Of a DNA stretch of 20,210 nucleotides, positions 13,580 through 20,210 are shown piece by piece. This DNA is from a virus. The stretch is from the IMG/VR virus record IMGVR_UViG_3300035180_002584, positions 1 through 20,210 of that record; one strand, given 5' to 3'. Below the pieces are notes generated by a model. The model saw only the letters and a program-made list of their open reading frames with translations. It had not been told where the DNA came from and searched no databases. The translations under genes were made by a program, and so were the position numbers. Every line of letters begins with the position of its first letter. Position 1 is the first letter of the stretch.

Positions 13580-13990
13580 ATGCCCATCTTTGAATACAAG
13601 TGCCCCGAGTGCGGTCTGCTTAACGAGCACCTGACCCTCGGGTCCCAGGTGGAGGTCCCCGCGACGATCCCCTGCAAGCGGTGCAGGACGGAGTCCCCGA
13701 AGCGTGACTTCCCCTCCTCGATCTCCCTGGCCCGCTCCGGGATGGACAACGCCCCGGTGGATTCCATCGTCGGCGCTGACGCCGCTCGTCGGTGGGGGGA
13801 CATCCACGAACGCCAGCAGCTACGTGACCAAGTCCGCAAAGAGACGGGTTCCACGGGTCTAAGTATGGTCGGTCGAAATGACTTCCAACCTCTTAGTCCC
13901 GACAAAAAGGAACTTCGCACCTCTCTCAATGAGACCATCGCCGCAAGTGGTGGCTTCCCGGGTGCCGAGGCGGTTCCGGGTTCACCTTGA
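13580..13990 (+). CDS. FmdB-type zinc-ribbon protein
   Basis: ATG 13580 has AGGAGCC overlapping the previous stop. The 136-residue product starts MPIFEYKCPECG, with the second Cys pair at C32 and C35 (PCKRCRTE). This is the FmdB-type zinc ribbon (MPiYeY.C..CG...e......C..C). The rest (residues 45-136) is charged and probably helical (ARRWGDIHERQQLRDQVRKE), with a Gly/Pro-rich end. Zinc-ribbon proteins of this type are sometimes encoded amid phage head and tail genes, where they may help assembly. A regulatory role is also possible, since the name comes from putative regulators. The family of the N-terminal domain is clear; the function here is not. Confidence 0.85.
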   Translation: MPIFEYKCPECGLLNEHLTLGSQVEVPATIPCKRCRTESPKRDFPSSISLARSGMDNAPVDSIVGADAARRWGDIHERQQLRDQVRKETGSTGLSMVGRNDFQPLSPDKKELRTSLNETIAASGGFPGAEAVPGSP

Positions 13991-13999
13991 CCCATAACT

Positions 14000-14030
14000 G
14001 GACTTTCAAGTTCCTCTGATGGAACGGTCC
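14000..14030 (+). promoter_or_regulatory. Small hairpin in the leader of the sheath gene
   Basis: GTTCC (14010-14014) pairs with GGAAC (14021-14025) around TCTGAT, and flanking GGAC (14000-14003) can pair with GTCC (14027-14030). It sits 24 bases before the sheath ATG and outside its ribosome-binding site. It could stabilise the 5' end of the sheath message or be a weak terminator; there is no T-run. Confidence 0.3.
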
Positions 14031-14054
14031 TAACCACATGAAGGGGGATGCCAC

Positions 14055-17000
14055 ATGCCGCTCTTTACCCAATACACGAAGCCTGGGGTTTACACCTCGG
14101 TCATCTACGAGGAAGGCGGCGTCAGCCTCTTCGGAGATGCCCGGATTCCGGTCCTCATCGGCGAGGGACAGGAGACCAAGAAGCTCCTGAACCAGGAGAT
14201 CCACCGTGGCTCCTCGTCCTCCTCGGACGAACAGCGGGTGCTGGAGAACCTCTCCCACCAGATCACCGGGACGGGTCGCTCCTACCAGTTGACCTACGCT
14301 CCCGTCGTCAGCGGCAACGGCCAGGGCGTGGTCACCAATCTCCCCTCGGCCATCGAAGCCTACACGACCGACCCCCAGGGCAACCCGATCCCCCTGCGGA
14401 TCACGAGCCTGGACGGCGCGACCGGCAAGTTCATGACCCAGGACATCCTCCCCGCCGAGGCTGAGCTGAAGGTCTCCTACTTCTTCAAGCGGATGGATCA
14501 GCAGGTCGTCGCCGAGGACCTGTCCTTCCAGATCCCCGCCCACGCCACCTTCACCGCCCAGACCGGCATGGTCATCGGCACCACCCTGCCCGGCACCGTC
14601 GGCAACGGCGTGAAGCTCGCCTTCACCCTGGCTGGCACCTCGGCTGGCGTCTCCGATGCCCTGGCTGTGACCGGCGCGGGCACCAACCTGATCAGCATCG
14701 AGCTGCGGAAGACCGACAACACGGTCCGCACCCTCGACATGATCAAGTCCCTGATCGAGGCTGGCATCGCCACCAAGACGGCGGGCTTCCTCACCGTGAT
14801 CAGCCTCGTCGATGCGAACAAGGACAACGCTGCGGTCGCCGTGGCCTCCACCTTCTTCGCCAACGGCCAGGGCCAGAACACTGCCAAGACCTTCAAGGTC
14901 AAGAACACGCCCATCGTGGACGGTTCCAACGGCGGCGTGGTCCTGAACCTCCCCTCGAACCTCAACTTCGAGGTCAAGGTCAACGGCGCCAAGGTGCCCG
15001 TGGCCTCCATGGACGGCTACCACGGCCTCTTCACCCTCGCCGACGAGGTGAAGTTCGGCGACACCCTCACCGTCTCCTACTACTACAACACCTACCAGGA
15101 CACCTACGACGAGCTGCCCGCCGAGAACGTGGTGGACATCCTCGCCGCCGGTTACGCCCCTGGCCGCCAGGACTTCATCAACACCGTGGACTATGTCCTC
15201 GTGGACAACAAGATCCACTGGGGCAACGTCGCCCAGACCGTCACCGGCAAACACACCCCCGGCTACGTCCCCTTCGACGCCTCCGTGGTCACCACCACCC
15301 TCTGGGACGAGAAGGTCTACCTCCGCCCCTGCGTCGGCCAGACCGATGGCGTGAACGTCGCCTTCACCCTGGAAGACGTGCCGACCGACGGCTCCCTGCT
15401 GAGCCACGCCACCGACAACCCCGACCTCATCCGCGTCTACGTCGGCAACAGCCCCGTCGATGCGATGATCATGGGCCCCGTGCGCGTGATCCGCCTGGAC
15501 GGTAAGACCAAGGGCTTCACGCTCTACAACCCCCCAGCGGCCAACAAGGTCGTCTACGCCACCTACTGGCGCAACATCCTGAACGACCACTCCTTCACCC
15601 TCGAAGTCGCCACCGCTGGTCCCACGGGCCAGGGCGACTACAAGATGAAGGACGAGATGGGCAACACCGTGCCCGTCGTGAAGGAAGGCCACCACAACGT
15701 GCTGGAGGCCGACTTCAACATCACGAAGATCGTCTGGCCCTTCGCCTTCCCCGATCTCCGTGGCGTGGCCGGGCAGACCCCCGACGAGACCATCACCCTG
15801 ACCTTCCAGGATGACGGCCTGACCATCGACGCCGTCCCCGCCATCCAGGCCACCACCCTGACCGCTCAGGTGGGCCTCCAGTTCCGGTCCTTCCTGTCCG
15901 GCGCGGCCCCCAACACCGTCACCACGGTGAAGATGGCCAGCGGCACCCCCGGCCCCGACGCCTCCGCCGTCTCCAAGGTCGGTGAGGTCGTGACCGTGAA
16001 CATCAACCGGGAAGATCCTGCCAACCCTGCCACGCCTCACCCGACCAACCCCACCCGCAGCCTGGGCGACATCATCTCCCTGTTCTCCAACGGCGTCGTC
16101 ACGACCCCGCTGACCGGCCACATCATCGCTGAACTGGCCACCCCCAGCACCGACCCGAACATCCTCTGCGTCGCCACCCCCGCCATCCCCACCTCCAACG
16201 GCAAGTTCTCCGGCGGGGCCGCTGCGGTTTCCCAGCCCTACTCCAACCGCTTCAAGGTCTCCTCCAGCCGCACCGCTGGCGATGCCGCTGCCGACGGCCT
16301 TGGCCGCACCGGTGGTGCCACCACGGATCCCCTGGCGGTCCCAACCTTCCAGGCCCTGAACGCCGGTGACACCCCCGGCACCTCCGGCTGGCTGGGCCAG
16401 ACCTACATGGACGTGGACACCGGCGTGACCTTCACCATCGTGGATCCCAACGCCGCGCTGGACTACGGTTACACCGAGCTGCCCTCCCCCGGCTACTACT
16501 TCCGGCCCAATGACAAGCTGGTCTTTACCGCCTCGAACGTCGAGGCCCACAAGACCTCCGTGCTGCCCCAGCTTGGCATCTATGGCGTCCGCACCCAGGT
16601 GACCACCACCTACGGCATGAACGTCGGTGACACCCTGCTGATCAACACCTACAACAAGTCCGGCAACGAGCCCAAGATCGGCGAATACTACTACGTCAAT
16701 CTCCTGCTGGGCAAGGCGGACAAGGACTTCCAGCTCCCCCGCTACTACACCAACCTCAGCGACATATACGCCGAGTTCGGTGACCCCACCCCCGAGAACC
16801 GCCTGAGCCTCGGCGCCAAGCTGATGTTCCAGAACGGTGCCTCGACCATCACCATGAAGCAGGTCAAGAAGGAGACCGGTCTCGAAACCGCCTCCGACCA
16901 GACCTACATGGACGCCATCGCGGACCTCGCGCTGCCCCTGCCCGGCTCCGACCGGAAGTGCGACGTGATCATTCCGATGACGACCAGCCCCGTGGTCATC

Positions 17001-17729
17001 CAGTTCCTGGCCAAGCACCTGAACACCCAGGCCAGCCCCCGTATGCGTGGTGAGGCCATCGGCTTCGCTGGCTGCCCGATGTATGCCACGCCCGAGAGCA
17101 CCCGCTCCCTGGCCCGCTCCATCAGCAGCGAGCGCCTGATCCTCCTCTACCCCGGCGGCGCGATCCTCTCCGTGGACATCAACAACATCTCCACTGAGTT
17201 CGCCGTGGATGGCAGCTTCCTCGCCGCCGCGATGGCCGGTCTCTACCTGAACCCCAGCAACGACGTGGCCACTACCCTCACCCGTCAGAAGCTCGTGGGC
17301 TTCAGCCGCCTCGTCCGCCGCACCGCCGAGCCCATCCTCGACCTGTGCGCCTCCGATGGCGTCTGCATCCTCATCGAGCGCGACGGTGCCTTCGAGGTGC
17401 GGCACTACATGACCACCAGCACCGACAACATCCTCAAGCGGGAACCCACCACGACCACCATCGTGGACTACACCCGCCAGCGGATGCGCCGGGCCCTGGA
17501 GCAGTTCATCGGTCGCAAGTCCGTCCAGGCCGTGGTGACCGACATCTCCGTCACCGCCCACAGCCTGCTCCGGGCCCTGGTCGAGCAGGAGATCCTGGAG
17601 AGCTACCGCTCTCTGGAGGTCACCCGCGACGCCGCCGATCCCACGGTGGTCCACCTGAGTGTCGCCATCAAGCCCATCTTCAGCGTCCTGTGGGTGGACG
17701 TGACCTTCCGCGTTTCCGTAAAAGGTTAA
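14055..17729 (+). CDS. Very large contractile tail sheath protein
   Basis: ATG 14055 has AAGGGGG about 7 bases upstream. The N terminus reads FTQYTKPGVYTSVIYEEG, the PGVY start typical of sheath subunits. The C-terminal third contains FQLPRYYTNLSDIYAEFGDP (about 890-915) and later IERDGAFEVRHYMTTST and RRALEQFIGRKS, as in the sheath C-terminal domain that joins neighbouring subunits. At 1,224 residues it is about twice the usual size. The extra length lies in the middle and includes at least two similar beta domains 200 residues apart (residues 80-150 and 280-350) and a weaker third (425-510). Sheath subunits form the outer tube that contracts to drive the inner tube through the host envelope. 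Codons are extremely C-ending, consistent with high expression; a strong terminator follows. Confidence 0.9.
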   Translation: MPLFTQYTKPGVYTSVIYEEGGVSLFGDARIPVLIGEGQETKKLLNQEIHRGSSSSSDEQRVLENLSHQITGTGRSYQLTYAPVVSGNGQGVVTNLPSAIEAYTTDPQGNPIPLRITSLDGATGKFMTQDILPAEAELKVSYFFKRMDQQVVAEDLSFQIPAHATFTAQTGMVIGTTLPGTVGNGVKLAFTLAGTSAGVSDALAVTGAGTNLISIELRKTDNTVRTLDMIKSLIEAGIATKTAGFLTVISLVDANKDNAAVAVASTFFANGQGQNTAKTFKVKNTPIVDGSNGGVVLNLPSNLNFEVKVNGAKVPVASMDGYHGLFTLADEVKFGDTLTVSYYYNTYQDTYDELPAENVVDILAAGYAPGRQDFINTVDYVLVDNKIHWGNVAQTVTGKHTPGYVPFDASVVTTTLWDEKVYLRPCVGQTDGVNVAFTLEDVPTDGSLLSHATDNPDLIRVYVGNSPVDAMIMGPVRVIRLDGKTKGFTLYNPPAANKVVYATYWRNILNDHSFTLEVATAGPTGQGDYKMKDEMGNTVPVVKEGHHNVLEADFNITKIVWPFAFPDLRGVAGQTPDETITLTFQDDGLTIDAVPAIQATTLTAQVGLQFRSFLSGAAPNTVTTVKMASGTPGPDASAVSKVGEVVTVNINREDPANPATPHPTNPTRSLGDIISLFSNGVVTTPLTGHIIAELATPSTDPNILCVATPAIPTSNGKFSGGAAAVSQPYSNRFKVSSSRTAGDAAADGLGRTGGATTDPLAVPTFQALNAGDTPGTSGWLGQTYMDVDTGVTFTIVDPNAALDYGYTELPSPGYYFRPNDKLVFTASNVEAHKTSVLPQLGIYGVRTQVTTTYGMNVGDTLLINTYNKSGNEPKIGEYYYVNLLLGKADKDFQLPRYYTNLSDIYAEFGDPTPENRLSLGAKLMFQNGASTITMKQVKKETGLETASDQTYMDAIADLALPLPGSDRKCDVIIPMTTSPVVIQFLAKHLNTQASPRMRGEAIGFAGCPMYATPESTRSLARSISSERLILLYPGGAILSVDINNISTEFAVDGSFLAAAMAGLYLNPSNDVATTLTRQKLVGFSRLVRRTAEPILDLCASDGVCILIERDGAFEVRHYMTTSTDNILKREPTTTTIVDYTRQRMRRALEQFIGRKSVQAVVTDISVTAHSLLRALVEQEILESYRSLEVTRDAADPTVVHLSVAIKPIFSVLWVDVTFRVSVKG

Positions 17730-17736
17730 AACAACC

Positions 17737-17775
17737 GACTTAGGGTGATCTTCGGGTCACCCTAAGTCCCTTTTT
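17737..17775 (+). terminator. Intrinsic terminator after the sheath gene
   Basis: GACTTAGGGTGA (17737-17748) pairs perfectly with TCACCCTAAGTC (17757-17768). The loop TCTTCGGG can extend the stem by a T-G wobble and a C-G pair closing a UUCG tetraloop, giving about 14 pairs. Two C and five T follow (17769-17775). This is a textbook intrinsic terminator, starting 7 bases after the sheath stop. Confidence 0.9.
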
Positions 17776-17784
17776 GGGGCACAC

Positions 17785-18453
17785 GTGCACGGCTTCATCT
17801 ACCTGATCTCGAACAGCGCGTCCGACAAGGTTTACGTCGGGCAGACGGTTCGTGCTCAGGTAGAGCGTCGCTGGTATGAGCACCGCTGGGCCCTGATAAA
17901 TGGGCGCGGCACCAACCGGCACCTTCAGATCGCCTGGGCGCACCACGGTCAGGATGCCTTCGTCTTCTCAGAGCTGGAACGGGTTGAGGCTGTGACCTCT
18001 GCTGAACTCAAGGCCCTCCTGACCGCCCGTGAGGGTTACTGGATGGCTGAGATGCGCGGTCAGGGCAAGACCCTCTACAACGCACAGGCCGCCGGGGACT
18101 CGATGGCTTACCTCCGCAGAGGACAGCCTTCCCCCAAGAAGGGTGTCCCGATGTCCGAGGATCAGCGTCTGAAGGTCGTTGCCTCACTCAAGGGCAACAC
18201 CCGCCGCAAGGGGATTCCCACCTCTGACCAAGGTCGCGCCAACATCGCCGCCTCCAAACGAGGTAAACCCTCCCCTAACAAGGGCACCACGATGTCTGCC
18301 GAGCAGCGCAAGAAGCTCTCTCAAGCCCATATCGGCGTCAAGCTGTCGGACGAACACAGGGCTGCATTGAAGGCGGCCTCCCAGGGCCGGTCCTGGATCC
18401 TCGTCAACGGACTCCGTGTGTATTCCAGGCCCGGTATTGAAGGAGCCCTCTGA
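17785..18453 (+). CDS. GIY-YIG homing-type endonuclease with NUMOD3-like repeats
   Basis: The 222-residue product opens with GFIYLISNSASDKVYVGQT, the GIY-YIG core (FIY at 4-6, YVG at 17-19). R29, E83 (AREGYW) and N99 fit the catalytic and structural residues. The C-terminal half has NUMOD3-type DNA-binding elements with alternating Lys/Gly-Pro spacers: SPKKGVPMSEDQRLKVVASL, KRGKPSPNKGTTMSAEQRKK and LSDEHRAALKAAS. The start is GTG 17785, immediately behind the sheath terminator, with GGGG (17776-17779) as a weak site. Its stop TGA overlaps the next ATG (TGATG), and the next gene's ribosome-binding site lies inside its 3' end. It is therefore a mobile gene placed cleanly between two virion genes. 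It differs in sequence from the minus-strand GIY-YIG gene at 5621-6268. Confidence 0.9.
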   Translation: MHGFIYLISNSASDKVYVGQTVRAQVERRWYEHRWALINGRGTNRHLQIAWAHHGQDAFVFSELERVEAVTSAELKALLTAREGYWMAEMRGQGKTLYNAQAAGDSMAYLRRGQPSPKKGVPMSEDQRLKVVASLKGNTRRKGIPTSDQGRANIAASKRGKPSPNKGTTMSAEQRKKLSQAHIGVKLSDEHRAALKAASQGRSWILVNGLRVYSRPGIEGAL

Positions 18454-18890
18454 TGAAGATCCACCCGCAGGTCACGCACGCCAACGGCATCGTCTCCGTC
18501 CTGCTCACCGCGCAGTTCATCGGTGACCCGACGGACCAGGACGACCGCGACCGCATCACCGCCTACGGCGACCCCCTGATCAACATGGGTGGGTCGTTCT
18601 CGGACGGCGCCCAAACCCCCTACACCTTCGCTACCGTGGCTCCCGAGGTCTGGACCAAGCTGACGACGGAGATGCAGGGCAAGGCCGTCCGCTTCATGAC
18701 CCAGCTCCCGGTGGCCATCCCCGGACAGCCCGCGCCAGTGGCCGGGCCCCTGGACATCATCACGTCGGACCCTGTAAAAGCTGCCACAACCTATGTGACG
18801 GCCCTACAGGCTCGCATCGCCTCCGCCATGGGTGCTCTTCGTCTGAAGACTCCCGCCAAACTGGCGACCCTCCCCGACACCACTGTGTAA
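18453..18890 (+). CDS. Conserved hypothetical protein downstream of the sheath, 145 residues
   Basis: ATG 18453 shares one base with the stop of the endonuclease gene; AAGGAG (18440-18445) lies just upstream. The product begins MKIHPQVTHANGIVSVLLTA, then QFIGDPTDQDDRDRITAYGD, TPYTFATVAPEVWTKLTTEM and a Pro-rich C-terminal half, with a final helix VTALQARIASAMGALRL. It has no Cys or membrane segment. Its position between the sheath and another probable virion gene suggests a tail or baseplate component or a tail assembly factor. I do not recognise a named family, and it lacks obvious features of a tail tube protein. Confidence 0.7.
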   Translation: MKIHPQVTHANGIVSVLLTAQFIGDPTDQDDRDRITAYGDPLINMGGSFSDGAQTPYTFATVAPEVWTKLTTEMQGKAVRFMTQLPVAIPGQPAPVAGPLDIITSDPVKAATTYVTALQARIASAMGALRLKTPAKLATLPDTTV

Positions 18891-18907
18891 CTTCTGGAGA
18901 TTCAACC

Positions 18908-20210
18908 ATGTCCGGAACTCTGAACCCGAGCCGTCTCCGCCACGCGATTGTCGCTGCCGGAGCTGAGCCGGACCTGGATCTCCAAGATGCCATCACCACG
19001 GCCTACGAGTGGCACCCCGGTGGCGGAAGTGCCCTCTACGCCTTCGCTTCCAACGGCGGCAACCTTCAGTCCGAAGCCCAGCGCCAGCAGCTCTTGACCG
19101 AAGTGGAAGAAAGCATCGCCTGGGTCACCCAGAACGCCCCTCAGATCGACGCCGGGAAGTTCTCGGAGTACGCGGATGATGCTGAAGCCGCCCGCGAGCA
19201 GGGGATGACGACCTCTCAGCTTCAGCTCCAGCGTCTGGCCAACCTGAAGGATATCGGCTCCCAGGCTGTGATTGTCAAAGAAGCCTCTGTCAAGAACGCC
19301 GCCTTTGAGAACGCCCCGGGTGAAGCGGAGGCCCGTGAACTCGAACTCTACGCCGAGAACACCGGTGAGCTGTATCCCCAGAAGCAGCAGATCATCAAGA
19401 ACCTCCAGAGGAAGATGGACAGGGGCACTTACGACCCCAACCTCGCGTGGCGTCTGTGGCTCTACTGGGTGGATGAGGCGGCCAAACGCTACGCCCAGGA
19501 AAATGGTGGTGTCTGGCACCAGATGTTCCCCAAGGCCATCCGCACCCAGGTGGCCAAGTCGATCTCCACCGACCAGGAGCAGATGATCCGCAACGGCGAA
19601 TACAACACGGCCTCAACACCCGCCGCTACGCCCGCCTCAACACCTGCTCCCGCCATGGCGAGCAAGGAAGCCAAGACCCTGATCTCCGCTGACGTGTTCC
19701 GCCGGGCGATCACTGAGTGCCAGGACCTCATGGGTGCCGTGGCCGGGTCCGGCTCTGAGCTGGAAGGCAAGCTGAACAAGATCCACCACGAGCTGAACAA
19801 GCTCGAAGTCGGCGCCAGGGGCAACCTGGACTTCATCCTCGACGACGAAGCCTCCCCCTCGACCGCCAAGTGGGCCCGCGAGCTGATCCGCGCCCTCTCC
19901 ACCATCAAGTCCCAGATCCCCGGCGCTCAGGAGCCTGCCAAGGCCCCCGTCTCCGGCGTCACCCCGATCCCCTCTGCCTCTGGCACCCAGACCCCGATCC
20001 AGGGCTCCGCTGCCAAGGAAGCCTGGGGCTTCACCGACCAGACGGCCCGGGCCATCGTGCAGTTCGCCCGGACCCACAAGGACCAGCTCGCCGCCATGCT
20101 GAACAACCGGGCCCAGGGGCCCGCCGCCGTCCTCCAGGCCCTCCAGAAGGTGCCGGGCGGGGCGAACATGGGCGGCAAGATCATGCCCGCCCTCCAGCAG
20201 TGGCTGACCG
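18908..20210 (+). CDS. Probable phage structural or assembly protein, partial at the right edge
   Basis: ATG 18908 follows GGAGA (18896-18900). The frame is open for 434 codons to the end of the window, so the C terminus is missing. Early residues read MSGTLNPSRLRHAIVAAGAE. A Glu/Gln-rich helical region follows (TTSQLQLQRLANLKDIGSQA; LYPQKQQIIKNLQRKMDRG). Residues about 185-225 include WRLWLYWVDEAAKRYAQENG and MFPKAIRTQVAKSI, a stretch like conserved phage proteins of unknown function (A..Y..E.gg.w...FP...R..vA). A Pro/Thr/Ala linker (about 232-248) then separates a second helical part with LNKIHHELNKLEVGARGN. No catalytic motif is visible. Context suggests a tail-related or assembly protein. 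Confidence 0.75.
   Translation, partial: MSGTLNPSRLRHAIVAAGAEPDLDLQDAITTAYEWHPGGGSALYAFASNGGNLQSEAQRQQLLTEVEESIAWVTQNAPQIDAGKFSEYADDAEAAREQGMTTSQLQLQRLANLKDIGSQAVIVKEASVKNAAFENAPGEAEARELELYAENTGELYPQKQQIIKNLQRKMDRGTYDPNLAWRLWLYWVDEAAKRYAQENGGVWHQMFPKAIRTQVAKSISTDQEQMIRNGEYNTASTPAATPASTPAPAMASKEAKTLISADVFRRAITECQDLMGAVAGSGSELEGKLNKIHHELNKLEVGARGNLDFILDDEASPSTAKWARELIRALSTIKSQIPGAQEPAKAPVSGVTPIPSASGTQTPIQGSAAKEAWGFTDQTARAIVQFARTHKDQLAAMLNNRAQGPAAVLQALQKVPGGANMGGKIMPALQQWLT

Noticed and set aside
13926-17654. Minus-strand open frame of 1,242 codons opposite the sheath gene
   Set aside because: It mirrors the sheath gene, is extremely Gly/Val/Asp/His-rich, has no domain, and arises because C-ending codons on one strand avoid stops on the other.
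1-20210. tRNA genes, CRISPR arrays, integrase or transposase genes, attachment sites
   Set aside because: I looked for cloverleaf-like segments, regular direct repeats and integrase or transposase motifs and saw none; a tRNA scan could still find something I missed.

Overview
The window looks like part of the genome of a tailed bacteriophage (or a prophage) with a contractile, myovirus-type tail, infecting a high-GC bacterium. The main evidence is a 1,224-residue tail sheath-like gene embedded in a tightly packed run of probable virion genes, two GIY-YIG homing-type endonucleases, many very short genes with little spacing, and no host housekeeping genes. Codons are strongly biased to G or C at third positions, which produces very long but spurious antisense reading frames. 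I saw no rRNA, tRNA, CRISPR array or transposase.

Layout. (1) 1-1671, plus strand: a block of small accessory genes separated by short gaps that almost all contain the hexamer TGTCCA. It includes an Acb2-like cyclic-oligonucleotide sponge (874-1101, predicted anti-CBASS), a phage zinc-ribbon gene split by an in-frame amber codon (187-417), and a small protein with a stretch resembling the toxin-binding region of DUF1778 antitoxins (1327-1671). (2) 1731-4118, plus: two zinc-finger proteins of unknown function, then a hemerythrin-like protein (3720-4118) with a complete set of di-iron ligands, whose ribosome-binding site lies in the arm of a strong hairpin. (3) 4087-6268, minus: a tightly coupled set with a GIY-YIG endonuclease, a 48-codon gene that may be a remnant, a probable virion protein and an unknown protein. 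A 17-base C/G homopolymer lies at the junction between the endonuclease and the remnant, so this junction may be an insertion scar, a slippage site or an assembly fault. (4) 6307-9741, plus: a UvrD/Rep-type SF1 helicase followed by two adjacent genes that appear to be diverged tandem paralogues. (5) 9789-20210, plus: a DUF3293-like protein, then probable virion genes (413, 117 and 509 residues), an FmdB-type zinc-ribbon protein, the giant tail sheath, a strong intrinsic terminator with a UUCG tetraloop, a second GIY-YIG endonuclease, a 145-residue conserved protein, and a last gene running off the right edge.

How the parts may work together: region 5 with the minus-strand 284-residue protein would build the head-tail region and tail; the helicase would serve replication or recombination; region 1 is a plausible host-takeover and anti-defence block, anchored by the Acb2-like gene. 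Family calls rest on motifs read by eye; no database search was possible.
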